The notes beneath the pieces were generated by a model, which searched no databases, was not told the origin of the DNA, and was given only the letters and a program-made list of their open reading frames with translations. 64,000 nt of DNA from Chitinophaga arvensicola (lineage in GTDB: Bacteria; Bacteroidota; Bacteroidia; Chitinophagales; Chitinophagaceae): NCBI RefSeq assembly GCF_900110835.1, contig NZ_FOJG01000002.1:372001-436000 (forward strand). The letters run 5' to 3'. Shown in pieces: positions 52,590 to 60,601 of the stretch (positions are counted from its first letter, which is position 1; the number at the start of each line of letters is the position of its first letter). Position numbers and translations under genes: made by a program.

Positions 52590-53003
52590 TTACTCAAATA
52601 AGGTAAGGTCGTCCCGCGTAACTGCATGGAAAAGATTCTGTAGCTGGTGTACATGCACAATGGGTCGCCCATAAGCCACCAGACCCTCTGCCGCATCGGT
52701 AAGCGGCTGGAAGGTGTCGTTTTCATGGCGCACATGCACGCTGTGCAGCCGGTTATATTTCAGGGAATATACATTCACATCTTCGCCATATTCGGGATCT
52801 CCCTTGATAAAACCAAACCTCGACAGCAGGTATACATCCAGCACTACCGGATTTACTTTTTCAAAGGGCAGCTTGCTGCGGGGAAGGCCGGAGTTATAGA
52901 TAAAACCGGCGAGGATACCTTCCACAACGAACGCTGTTTCCTCCATGTTGTAATCAAAGTAGGATACATAGTTACCTATCCGTATGTCTGATTCGTGAAT
53001 CAT
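52590..53003 (-). CDS. Conserved hypothetical protein of the DIRIGNYV type
   Basis: The start is the ATG giving MIHESDIRIGNYVSYFDYN; 13 residues encoded before it do not fit. The resulting ~137-residue soluble protein belongs to a short Bacteroidota family I know by its xDIRIGNxV start, seen in chromosomal and prophage contexts, with no known function. A later segment PIVHVHQLQNLFHAVTRDDLTL recalls the same family. It lies convergent to the soxC-like gene and 10 bp downstream of a DUF1304 gene on the same strand. Confidence 0.65.
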   Translation of the reverse strand: MIHESDIRIGNYVSYFDYNMEETAFVVEGILAGFIYNSGLPRSKLPFEKVNPVVLDVYLLSRFGFIKGDPEYGEDVNVYSLKYNRLHSVHVRHENDTFQPLTDAAEGLVAYGRPIVHVHQLQNLFHAVTRDDLTLFE

Positions 53004-53013
53004 GAGGATTTCT

Positions 53014-53376
53014 TTAATAAAGCAAAATAAGCACCAGTGCAATCAACGCCGGTAATGCCTGTACGAAAAAGATCTTTTTATCGGCAGTAAGTGCGCCATA
53101 GATGCCCGCTACTGCTACGCAGCCCAGGAAAAACATCGCTACCCTTAAAGCCCATACCGGATCTGAAATACAGAAGGTCCAGGCCAGTCCGGCGGCCAGG
53201 AAACCATTATACAAACCCTGGTTAGCGGCAAGTGCTTTGGTGGGTGGAAACAGTTCTTTAGGCAATTGTTTGAATACTTTAGGACCACGGGTAGTCCAGG
53301 CAAACATCTCAAACCATAGGATATACAGATGTTCCAGCATTACAAATGCAATCAGTATTTTTATCAATAACAGCAT
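53014..53376 (-). CDS. DUF1304-family membrane protein
   Basis: This 120-residue protein has four predicted membrane helices and the DUF1304 pattern: HLYILWFEMFAWTTRGPKVF, then NQGLYNGFLAAGLAWTF and a C-terminal FVQALPALIALVLILLY. The family is widespread and of unknown function, possibly involved in small-molecule handling at the inner membrane. No catalytic residues are recognised. It precedes the DIRIGN-type gene by 10 bp and follows the DUF2809 gene by 27 bp on the same strand, so the three could be one transcript. Confidence 0.85.
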   Translation of the reverse strand: MLLLIKILIAFVMLEHLYILWFEMFAWTTRGPKVFKQLPKELFPPTKALAANQGLYNGFLAAGLAWTFCISDPVWALRVAMFFLGCVAVAGIYGALTADKKIFFVQALPALIALVLILLY

Positions 53377-53403
53377 AGTGCAGGGTTTATAAATAAATAT
53401 AGG

Positions 53404-53787
53404 TCAAATTATTCTTTCCACAAGCCAGGCAACCGCCAGTGCAATCACGGTACCCACCGCATAACATACACAATCGCTCCACAGAAATCCGTGTCCGAGC
53501 AGGATGCCTGCAGGGGTGTTACGGAATCTGACCGCCCATTCCGCCTGGTACAGCTGCTGTACTTCGATGAGGAAACAGACCAGGTAATTGGCGATCCCTA
53601 TTTTCCATAAGGGGGTAACCGGGTACAGAAAACGGATACCAAAGAAGATACAGGTGGCAGAAAATACATCGCCGCCATAGATCCGTATAATTTCCGGGAA
53701 ATATTGGGGCGCCCATCTGGTGGCCAGTCCCAGGGGAATATTCAATAAAATGAGGATAAGATAAATCCAGCGCCTTTTTGCTTTCAT
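53404..53787 (-). CDS. DUF2809-family membrane protein
   Basis: The start was set at MKAKRRWIYLILILLN, because the 18 residues before it do not match the family. The ~127-residue protein has about four membrane segments and the characteristic IPLGLATRWAPQYFPEIIRIYGGDVFSAT followed by ANYLVCFLIEVQQLYQ and a late short loop LGHGFLWSDCVCYAVG. Function is unknown. It is on the same strand as the DUF1304 gene, in a cluster of small membrane-protein genes. Confidence 0.8.
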   Translation of the reverse strand: MKAKRRWIYLILILLNIPLGLATRWAPQYFPEIIRIYGGDVFSATCIFFGIRFLYPVTPLWKIGIANYLVCFLIEVQQLYQAEWAVRFRNTPAGILLGHGFLWSDCVCYAVGTVIALAVAWLVERII

Positions 53788-53848
53788 AGGTTCAAAAAGC
53801 GATAAATATAAGAAAGAATGGGATAACAGGGACCAGTACAAACAGAAA

Positions 53849-53867
53849 AAGGGACCATTGGTCCCTT
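53849..53867 (-). terminator. Terminator of the KGG-repeat gene
   Basis: AAGGGACCA and TGGTCCCTT form a perfect 9-bp stem with a single-base centre, and the minus strand continues into a T-tract. It lies 28 bp beyond the KGG gene's stop. Confidence 0.65.
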
Positions 53868-53894
53868 ATACTTGCAATAACCCGCGTGACCGGT

Positions 53895-54221
53895 TTATTG
53901 CTGATTATCGTTGTTGGTTTCGACGTTACTTTTCTTTTTTCCACGGTTTGTGCCACCTTTCCGGCCAATAGCCGCCATGTGTTCACGGTTTCTGCTAACG
54001 GCTTCACCGCCTTTCTTACCTGCTGCACGGGCTTCTTCTGAAGTAAATTTATGGGCAACACCTTGCTGATGCGCTGCTTTTCCACCTTCTCTCGAAATGG
54101 CACGTTGCTGTTCAGGGTCCATAGAAGCAAATCCGCGTTTACTGTGCTTACTTTTCTGATCCGGATTTTTTTCAGGTGCATGTTGAACCGGCGTGGCATG
54201 TTGATATCTGATGTCTTCCAT
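53895..54221 (-). CDS. KGG-repeat stress-induced protein
   Basis: The start chosen is MEDIRYQHATPVQH; the 45 upstream residues are frame extension. The 108-residue hydrophilic, disordered-looking protein contains repeated KGG-type blocks: RGFASMDPEQQRAISREGGKAA, TSEEARAAGKKGGEAVS and NREHMAAIGRKGGTNRGKKK. Such proteins (YciG/ConN-like) are induced in stationary phase or stress. It has no enzymatic motif. It diverges from the histone H1-like gene across 268 bp. The basic tail could bind nucleic acid. Confidence 0.8.
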   Translation of the reverse strand: MEDIRYQHATPVQHAPEKNPDQKSKHSKRGFASMDPEQQRAISREGGKAAHQQGVAHKFTSEEARAAGKKGGEAVSRNREHMAAIGRKGGTNRGKKKSNVETNNDNQQ

Positions 54222-54489
54222 AATCCTGAGGTTTTTAGTGATAGTAGTTAAACATTTACGATATGGCGGAACAAGATATGTGCCATCACATATTATCCAC
54301 GCTGGAGGCGCTCTTACGCTGAGTGTGGTAAAGTAATGGGGCAATTGATTCCACAATCCATAGAATTTTTAACACACTTTCCCTGTCAGTTCTACACTTT
54401 TTGCGTTGGAATACGTTGTTTTCCATGGCTTGTATTTTGTTTTTATAGCGCTGTTACTCTTTTTTTAAACCCATATAAATTTTTTTATC

Positions 54490-54927
54490 ATGGCAAAATA
54501 TGCTGCAAAAGCGCAAAAAAAAGTAGAAAGAAGTATGCACGAAATGCATGAAGGAAAACTAAAGAGTGGAAGAAGCAACAAGAAAGTAACGAATCCTAAG
54601 CAAGCTATCGCCATTGGCTTATCTGAAGCCAGGGCAGAGGGAGCGAAGGTACCTGAAAAAGCGGCGGCAAAGAAGAAAACAACAGCGAAAAAGGCTGCGC
54701 CTAAAAAAGCAGCGGCCAAAAAAGCAGCTCCGAAAAAAGCAGCTGCAAAAAAGGCCACGGCGAAGAAAGCGGCGCCTAAAAAAGCTGCAGCAAAGAAATC
54801 TCCCGGAAGAAAAGCAACGGCAAAAAAAGCAACGGCAAAAAAAGCAACTGCGAAGAAAGCGACTGCTAAAAAAGCAGCTCCCAAAAGAAAGTCAGCTGCA
54901 CGTAAAAAATCAGCTGCTACGGCTTGA
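54490..54927 (+). CDS. Histone H1-like lysine/alanine-rich protein with DUF6496-like head
   Basis: The 145-residue protein has a short N-terminal head (MAKYAAKAQKKVERSMHEMH, EGKLKSGRSNKKVTNPKQAIAIGLSEAR) like the DUF6496 family. About 95 residues of tandem KKA/AKKAAP blocks follow, typical of bacterial H1-like DNA-binding proteins. The tail is made of near-identical AAAAAAGC-rich nucleotide repeats, which are prone to slippage, so its length may vary between strains. A role in nucleoid compaction or stress survival is likely. A terminator follows after 43 bp. Confidence 0.8.
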   Translation: MAKYAAKAQKKVERSMHEMHEGKLKSGRSNKKVTNPKQAIAIGLSEARAEGAKVPEKAAAKKKTTAKKAAPKKAAAKKAAPKKAAAKKATAKKAAPKKAAAKKSPGRKATAKKATAKKATAKKATAKKAAPKRKSAARKKSAATA

Positions 54928-54970
54928 TCAGCGGATATCCGGGATCATTTTTATCCTTCCAATATATACA

Positions 54971-55007
54971 AAAAGGCCGGTGACTACACAGCACCGGTCT
55001 TTTTTTG
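54971..55007 (+). terminator. Terminator of the histone H1-like gene
   Basis: The stem AAAGGCCGGTG / CACCGGTCTTT (wobble at one position) encloses a loop of about 9 nt and is followed by T7. Confidence 0.82.
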
Positions 55008-55034
55008 TGGTATATCTGTTGCAGCTGTTATTTT

Positions 55035-55289
55035 ATGGAAAAGCACAGCGTTACTGTGATTATCAGAGGTAAACCTTATGGTTTGATCATTACGATCGAC
55101 AAAGGCGCTACCGAAACCGCTTTCCAGGTGATCCCCGATGTAAGTGAACATGTATTGGATGAATATGAACCCCGCAGCAATACTTTCACCGCCGATCACA
55201 AAGATACCCTGGAAGGCAGCATCCGTACCGTGGAAACAGAGCAGATCGCCCGGATTATCTGGGAAGATATCCTCGATAAAATGAAATAA
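55035..55289 (+). CDS. Small conserved hypothetical protein
   Basis: The start is ATG at MEKHSVTVIIRGKPY; an earlier in-frame ATG would overlap the upstream terminator. The 84-residue acidic protein has a beta-beta-alpha look (VTVIIRGKPYGLIITIDKGA, then FQVIPDVSEHVLDEYEPRSN) and ends in a helix (TVETEQIARIIWEDILDK). I do not recognise a family. No signal or membrane segment is present. It is followed 67 bp later by the MscS gene. Confidence 0.6.
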   Translation: MEKHSVTVIIRGKPYGLIITIDKGATETAFQVIPDVSEHVLDEYEPRSNTFTADHKDTLEGSIRTVETEQIARIIWEDILDKMK

Positions 55290-55356
55290 CCACCCTGATA
55301 ACAGCTCAAAATCAAATGTCGGTTGTACCTTCGCGGCAAAGCGAGTATGAAGAGCT

Positions 55357-56235
55357 ATGATGGTAACCGACAAAACCTATAAGAACACTAACCGCAGGGA
55401 AAGGATGATTTTCCTGATAAAACTGCTGGTTTACCTGGGCATTGTTTATTTTAACCTGGAACACCCACCCGTCTACGATAAATTTGTATGGCTGTTTAAA
55501 CTGACGAATGCACTTAGCTTTTTCCTGGGAGCCAACCTAATGATTTCCCTTGCCTGGCTGGTGATTCTCTCCTGGTATACCCGCAGGAACCGTCACAAAC
55601 CTATCGAGAAAGACAATTTTATTCTCGGCATCAACCGTATCTCTTCTGTCTTAAATACGATCTTCCTGCTGCTGGCCATCACCTTCTTTTTTGGTGTGAA
55701 CCCGCTGAAATTCGTCACCAGCATCACTATCGTGGCAGCAGCCCTGGCCCTGCTTACCAAAGATTATATCACCAATATGATCAATGGCCTTATCATTATG
55801 TTCTCTGACCAGTTGTCGCTCGGTGATCATGTGCGTATCGGCGATGTGAAAGGAAGAGTGCTGGATATTACACTCATCAACGTGGTGTTGCAGAACGAAG
55901 ACGATGATATTGTTATTATTCCTAATTCGGTGGTGTTTACTTCTATTGTATTGAACCAGTCCAAACAGAATATCAGAAAACTGACACTCGAATTTGAACT
56001 GGATCACAAACATCCTTTTACGATCCGTGGTCTGGAAGACCGGCTCAGGGCTTCCCTAGATGCGTATGCGAAAAGTTTTGCCCCGGAAAGTTTTTCCCTG
56101 AAAACAATCGAGATCAAGAAAGACTTTGTACAATTTAAGGTACAGTTACTCATGCCACTGGCCAACCGGGAAACGGAGCGACTCATGCGCAGGGCGCTCA
56201 ATACCGAAATTATGGCCATTGCAGAAGGGAAATGA
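55357..56235 (+). CDS. MscS-family mechanosensitive ion channel
   Basis: Small-conductance mechanosensitive channels open under membrane tension and release osmolytes. The 292-residue protein has three to four membrane segments in residues ~15-140; the pore helix includes TSITIVAAALALLTKDYITNMINGLII, and the beta domain follows with DQLSLGDHVRIGDVKGRVLDITLINVVLQ and DDIVIIPNSVVFTSIVLNQS. The C-terminal alpha/beta domain contains LANRETERLMRRALNTEI. The stop codon is directly adjacent to the stop of the convergent decarboxylase gene, with no spacer. Confidence 0.93.
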   Translation: MMVTDKTYKNTNRRERMIFLIKLLVYLGIVYFNLEHPPVYDKFVWLFKLTNALSFFLGANLMISLAWLVILSWYTRRNRHKPIEKDNFILGINRISSVLNTIFLLLAITFFFGVNPLKFVTSITIVAAALALLTKDYITNMINGLIIMFSDQLSLGDHVRIGDVKGRVLDITLINVVLQNEDDDIVIIPNSVVFTSIVLNQSKQNIRKLTLEFELDHKHPFTIRGLEDRLRASLDAYAKSFAPESFSLKTIEIKKDFVQFKVQLLMPLANRETERLMRRALNTEIMAIAEGK

Positions 56236-57366
56236 TCACGCCATTTCGAAGGCGCTGATAAGGCTTTCCATGAATTCATCGATCTGTGCTTTACTCACAT
56301 TAGGCATACAGATAATATGCGACCACCCGTTTTCCGAAGCCAGTTGCCATTTACGGCGGATACTGACAGGAGGATCCGGGAACACCACGGTAATAGCATC
56401 GGGGTTGCGCCATGCAGGAATACCATTTTCTTTCAGCCGTTCTACAGCGTAGGCTGCTACTTCCAAACTGTGCCTGGCTCTTTCCTGTAAGCCGTCGATA
56501 CCCAGGCTTTTCAAAGCATACCATAGAAACAAAGGACTATGTCCGTTTCTCGATCCTGTAATGGTGGTGTCCATACTGCCGATATAGGCCACCGACCGGG
56601 CAATGCGGTCGCGGTTCGATTTCCTGGCCACTACTACGCCACAGGGAATCGGAGAGCCAATAAATTTATGCCCGCTGATGGCGATACTATCGGCGCCGTC
56701 CACGAAGTCGAAGGCCGGCCGGGGATCCAGGAAAGCGCTGTAGCTACCGGACAGCGCACCGTCTGCATGGATATAGTGATGGTGTATCGCCAGATTTTTC
56801 AGGATACTTTTGATGCGCTTGACATCATCCCTTGCTTCCGTCATGGTGGTACCAATATTGGCCAGCATAATCACCGGCAGATGCCTGTTCATACGGATGG
56901 TATTTTCCAGGTCCTCATAATCTATTTCACCATTGGGCAGTGTACGGATAATGATACCCGGCATATTCAGGAGATGCAGGTTTTTTTGTACGCTGTAATG
57001 CGTTGCCTCTGAGTAATAAACCATGCCTTTGGGATACAGCTCACGGGCCAGGTATAAACCGTATAAATTGCCTTCGGAGCCGCCATTGGTGACGTAGCCC
57101 CACCAATCGTCTTCCGGCGCCCGGAAGAGGTTTGCAAAGAAGGATACCACGTATTTCTCCATCTCCCTGGATCCTACGGCGTAAGTAGCCGGTACAAACG
57201 GATCGCCCAGGTTGTTCAGCGGATATTGCAGAAAAGGCAGGAGGGGAGTATAATCAAAATCTTTCGATACAGGATAGCCCAGGAAATCTTTGGTGCGGGT
57301 TTGTACCTGCGCTAACAGTTCATTCAACGCAGCTGCATCCGCAGCCGCCAGCGGGTACTTTTTCAT
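56236..57366 (-). CDS. hdc: PLP-dependent histidine decarboxylase-type enzyme
   Basis: The 376-residue length and sequence fit the bacterial PLP-type histidine decarboxylase (Morganella type, ~378), which converts histidine to histamine and CO2. The PLP lysine is Lys234 in AISGHKFIGSPIPCGVV. Other group II features are TNGGSEGNLYGLYLAREL, Asp202 in YIHADGALSG and His123 in YYSEATHYSVQKN. No signal peptide is present. It diverges from an Lrp-type regulator across 166 bp holding a palindrome, so that regulator probably controls it. A related substrate, such as serine or another amino acid, cannot be excluded. Confidence 0.8.
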   Translation of the reverse strand: MKKYPLAAADAAALNELLAQVQTRTKDFLGYPVSKDFDYTPLLPFLQYPLNNLGDPFVPATYAVGSREMEKYVVSFFANLFRAPEDDWWGYVTNGGSEGNLYGLYLARELYPKGMVYYSEATHYSVQKNLHLLNMPGIIIRTLPNGEIDYEDLENTIRMNRHLPVIMLANIGTTMTEARDDVKRIKSILKNLAIHHHYIHADGALSGSYSAFLDPRPAFDFVDGADSIAISGHKFIGSPIPCGVVVARKSNRDRIARSVAYIGSMDTTITGSRNGHSPLFLWYALKSLGIDGLQERARHSLEVAAYAVERLKENGIPAWRNPDAITVVFPDPPVSIRRKWQLASENGWSHIICMPNVSKAQIDEFMESLISAFEMA

Positions 57367-57461
57367 AATCGTTTTTTACAGGTGTATGATGCTGCGAAAG
57401 TAGGTATTGGTAATTGAATAGAACTGCCTGAGTGGTGTATTTAGAAAATATATACTAGTTT

Positions 57462-57478
57462 TATCTGAAAATCAGATA
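57462..57478. promoter_or_regulatory. Lrp-type operator in the hdc-lrp divergent region
   Basis: TATCTGA-AAA-TCAGATA is a perfect 7-3-7 palindrome placed about 95 bp before hdc and 55 bp before the regulator. Size and AT content resemble Lrp/AsnC sites. Confidence 0.65.
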
Positions 57479-57532
57479 TCTAGCACTGTTTAGTGCCAGC
57501 TAACTATTATTCAGCAGATAAATATAACTACC

Positions 57533-57997
57533 ATGGATACACTGGACAGCACCGACCGTAAAATATTGGATGTATTGCAAACAGATGCGCGTCTGAATAC
57601 AAAGGAAATTGCACATCGTATAGGGTTGTCTGTTACCCCTACCTATGAACGGTTAAAGAAGATCGAGAAGAGCGGGATTATCAAGCGCTATGTGACCCTG
57701 TTACATGGCGAAAAAGCCGGTAAAACGCTGGTGGCCTTCTGTAATGTATCGTTACAGCTGCATTCGCAGCCGCTCATTAAAAAGTTTGAAACGGCTATGG
57801 GGAAGATGGAAGAGGTGATGGAATGTTATCATGTGGCCGGCACGTATGATTACCTGTTGAAGGTAGTGGTAAATGATATGCGCAGTTACCAGTATTTCCT
57901 GACGAATAAACTGGCGGCCATAGAAAATATAGGGCAGGTGCACAGTTCTTTTGTGATGACGGAAATAAAGCATACCACTGCATTCCGGCTGGCCTGA
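57533..57997 (+). CDS. Lrp/AsnC-family transcriptional regulator
   Basis: The 154-residue protein has an N-terminal winged HTH (DSTDRKILDVLQTDARLNTK, EIAHRIGLSVTPTYERLKKIEKSGII) and a C-terminal RAM ligand-binding domain (VMECYHVAGTYDYLLKVVV, NIGQVHSSFVMTEIKHTT). Such regulators sense amino acids. The gene diverges from the histidine decarboxylase across a short region with a 17-bp palindrome, so histidine or histamine responsiveness is plausible. Its stop codon directly abuts the stop of the convergent histidine kinase gene. Confidence 0.95.
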   Translation: MDTLDSTDRKILDVLQTDARLNTKEIAHRIGLSVTPTYERLKKIEKSGIIKRYVTLLHGEKAGKTLVAFCNVSLQLHSQPLIKKFETAMGKMEEVMECYHVAGTYDYLLKVVVNDMRSYQYFLTNKLAAIENIGQVHSSFVMTEIKHTTAFRLA

Positions 57998-60019
57998 TTA
58001 TCGTCTTAATACGCTTACGCCGCCCAGTGGATGATCCTGTACCACTACCGTATAGGCGCGGGGGTTAATTTCAGGTTCTTCCGATAAGGGAACGGTAAAA
58101 GTAAAGCTGCTGCCGCTGCCGGGCATACTGTTAAACCAGATCTGTCCGTGGTTGCGTTCCACGAAATCTTTTGACAGATGTAAGCCAAGGCCGCATCCTT
58201 TTTCATTCCGTGTGCCGGTAGTAGAGTAGTAGATGTTAGAGAAGATCCGGTGTTGATTTTCTACGGGGATACCGGTACCATTGTCTTTCACCGTGATTTC
58301 CGCCAGGTCGCTATGCTGGATGGCAGTAATCAGTACTTCTCCACCGGAGGGAGTAAACTTGATAGCATTATTGATCAGGTTGCGTAATACCAGCCGGATC
58401 ATATCCGGATCAGCATATACCATAATGGCCTTGTTCAACTCATGAGAGAGTTTCACTTCTTTTTGTCTTGCCAGCGTCTGGAGCAATTCAAATTCCCGGT
58501 TTAATACCAGCGTTACATCGAAGTCATCTGCTTTTACACCGATGCCTTTCATCTGGTTGCTGGCCCATTGCAGCATATTGTCCATCATGTAGGCCGTATT
58601 TTTTACGTCTCTCCATAATTCATCGGTATAGATGCGGAACTGTACGGGATCTATTTTTTCATCTTTCAGCAAAAAGAGCAGTCCTTCCAGGATGGCCAGC
58701 GGGGAGCGGAGATCGTGGGAGATGACCGAAAATATTTTGTCTTTTACCTGGTTCAGATTTTCCAGGGTGGCGTTCTGCTCAAGGATGATGCGGTTTTGCA
58801 TGGATACTTCCCGGTTCTTGTTATTCAGCTCCAGGTAGAGTTCCTGTTGCCGTTTATAAAGCCGGTACACCATCACCGTGATCAGCAGCAACGCGAGAAA
58901 CAGTGCGGCAGCAGATAGCACCAGCACCCGTTGCTGTTGAATCGTAGCCAGGTGCATGTGTTGTTCTTTTTTCAGCAGGATATTTTCCCGTTGCTTTTTC
59001 TCCGATTCGTATTTTTCCTGGGATCGGGAAATCAGCCGGCCTTTTTCTGCATTAAAGAAATCGATATTGCGGCTACTGAATTCTTTGTAGCTGGCAAAGG
59101 CGGATACAAAGTCTTTCCGGGCGGAGTCCAGTTCATAACGGATCTTGAAATAGATCATTTCGTTTTTGACATTACCCAGGGTATCATTCAGGAGGCGGGC
59201 TTTTTCGAGGTTCTTCTCTGCACCTTTCAGATCACCCAGCTTCGTTTGTATCTCTGCCAGGTTCAGGCTCGACTTCACCACGCCGGGCAAATTGCCGGCA
59301 TTCTTGTAATAGGTGGCAGACAATTGATGGAAACGGAGGGCATCATTGTACCGGTGTTGCAGCATCGCTACAATGCCCATGTTTTCATAGGTAAAGGCCA
59401 GGCCGCGTTGGTCGTTTAGTTCCAGTTTCAGCTTTTCTGCCTTCTCCAGGAACAGCATCGCTGAATCTGGTATTTTCAGCGCGATGTAAGCAGAACCAAT
59501 ATTGTTGAGTGTTTTGGCGATCTCTGTTTTTTCATTTCTTTTTAACTTGATGGCGAGCGACTTTTTCAGATAAACGAGTGCATCCCGTGGTGTATTTAGT
59601 TCTGTGAAGATGTTACCCACATCGTTGTTGAGTACGCCCAGTGTATAGGAATCGCCCAGTGTTTCTGCCAGTCGCAGCGCATTGAGGGTCAGCTGCATCT
59701 GTTGATCCAGGTGACCTTTGGTATTTTCCACCAGGGCCAGGTTACGCCAGGCCCATATTTTTCCGGGGGCATAGTGGAGGCTGTCGCTCAGGTGCAGCGC
59801 TTCTGCGCCATATTTCGCAGCGGCAGCAACGTCTGATGCAAAATGACTCCTGGCGAGCTGGTTCAGTATTTTTACTTTAGTGGTATCGTTTTTTGTATGG
59901 GAACTAAGCTGGATCTGGAGACTGTCGTTGATAGCCTGTTGCGCCGTCACCGCAGTGGACAGTAGCAGCAGGTAAAGTGGGATTAAAACGCTCTTATTCA
60001 AAGGACTGGCCGGCAGCAT
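57998..60019 (-). CDS. TPR-containing membrane sensor histidine kinase
   Basis: The start is MLPASPLNKSVLIPLYLLLL, a signal-type segment (cleavage near AQQAI); 31 residues before it are frame extension. The periplasmic part (about 30-340) is a row of TPR repeats such as ALVYLKKSLAIKLKRNEKTE and LAFTYENMGIVAMLQHRYND. One membrane helix (VLVLSAAALFLALLLITVMV), a short coiled coil and the kinase core follow: H-box SVISHDLRSPLAILEG, N-box NLINNAIKFTPSG, G1 DNGTGIP and G2 GCGLGLHLSKDFV. No response regulator is fused or adjacent, so it is an orphan kinase here. It ends flush with the Lrp gene. Confidence 0.93.
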   Translation of the reverse strand: MLPASPLNKSVLIPLYLLLLSTAVTAQQAINDSLQIQLSSHTKNDTTKVKILNQLARSHFASDVAAAAKYGAEALHLSDSLHYAPGKIWAWRNLALVENTKGHLDQQMQLTLNALRLAETLGDSYTLGVLNNDVGNIFTELNTPRDALVYLKKSLAIKLKRNEKTEIAKTLNNIGSAYIALKIPDSAMLFLEKAEKLKLELNDQRGLAFTYENMGIVAMLQHRYNDALRFHQLSATYYKNAGNLPGVVKSSLNLAEIQTKLGDLKGAEKNLEKARLLNDTLGNVKNEMIYFKIRYELDSARKDFVSAFASYKEFSSRNIDFFNAEKGRLISRSQEKYESEKKQRENILLKKEQHMHLATIQQQRVLVLSAAALFLALLLITVMVYRLYKRQQELYLELNNKNREVSMQNRIILEQNATLENLNQVKDKIFSVISHDLRSPLAILEGLLFLLKDEKIDPVQFRIYTDELWRDVKNTAYMMDNMLQWASNQMKGIGVKADDFDVTLVLNREFELLQTLARQKEVKLSHELNKAIMVYADPDMIRLVLRNLINNAIKFTPSGGEVLITAIQHSDLAEITVKDNGTGIPVENQHRIFSNIYYSTTGTRNEKGCGLGLHLSKDFVERNHGQIWFNSMPGSGSSFTFTVPLSEEPEINPRAYTVVVQDHPLGGVSVLRR

Positions 60020-60261
60020 ATATAAAGGTGTTGGCAGTGACAAGGGTGGAGCGATTCGGGGACGGTCCACTTTAACATAGGTTAAAATTAAAGATAATGT
60101 GCCACGATTCAAAGGAACTTGACAAAAAAGTAGGGCAGGAAAAAATGAATTTAGTGTTATATGGCTTTAAACCGATTCCCGTTGTATCTTTCGCTAAAGT
60201 TTATTCCCGGTCTGCCCTGATAAATTTATCATGTGTGACAGGCCTTCTTAAATCAAGGCAT

Positions 60262-60540
60262 ATGAAACCAGTTATTACGATAGAGTATTGTCCTAAATGC
60301 GGCTGGTTGCTGCGCGCCGCTTACATGGCCCAGGAGCTGCTGACTACCTTTACCGAAGATCTGGGTGGTGTTACCCTCCGTCCCAGTGAAACCGGCGGGT
60401 CTTATATCATCTGGCTCAATGAGGAAAAGATTTTTGATCGTAAAGATGCCGGTCATTTCCCGGAAATAAAGTTCCTGAAACAACTGGTACGGGACCACGT
60501 AAATCCGGAAAAAAGCCTGGGCCACTCCGACAGGCCGTGA
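60262..60540 (+). CDS. Rdx/SelW/SelT-like thioredoxin-fold protein with CPKC
   Basis: This 92-residue protein matches the Rdx family, whose eukaryotic members are selenoproteins W, T and H. The redox motif is CPKC in ITIEYCPKCGWLLRAAYMAQ, with Cys in place of Sec, followed by the helix and FTEDLGGVTLRPSETGGSYIIWLNEEKIFDRK. A thiol-disulfide redox role is inferred. I chose the ATG giving MKPVITIEYC, since the family begins two or three residues before the motif; the 55 residues upstream are non-family. It has no visible partner and lies divergent from the histidine kinase. Confidence 0.85.
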   Translation: MKPVITIEYCPKCGWLLRAAYMAQELLTTFTEDLGGVTLRPSETGGSYIIWLNEEKIFDRKDAGHFPEIKFLKQLVRDHVNPEKSLGHSDRP

Positions 60541-60587
60541 TTTCAGGGGAGCCGGTTGTAGAATGTGATCGGCTTCGCTAAAATCTT

Positions 60588-60595
60588 TACATTTG
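60588..60595 (+). promoter_or_regulatory. -7 promoter element placing a near-leaderless start
   Basis: TACATTTG matches TAnnTTTG and ends only 7 bp before the ATG at 60602, so the transcript would start at or next to the initiation codon. A weak TGTG lies about 20 bp upstream. Confidence 0.5.
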
Positions 60596-60601
60596 CAGCC
60601 T

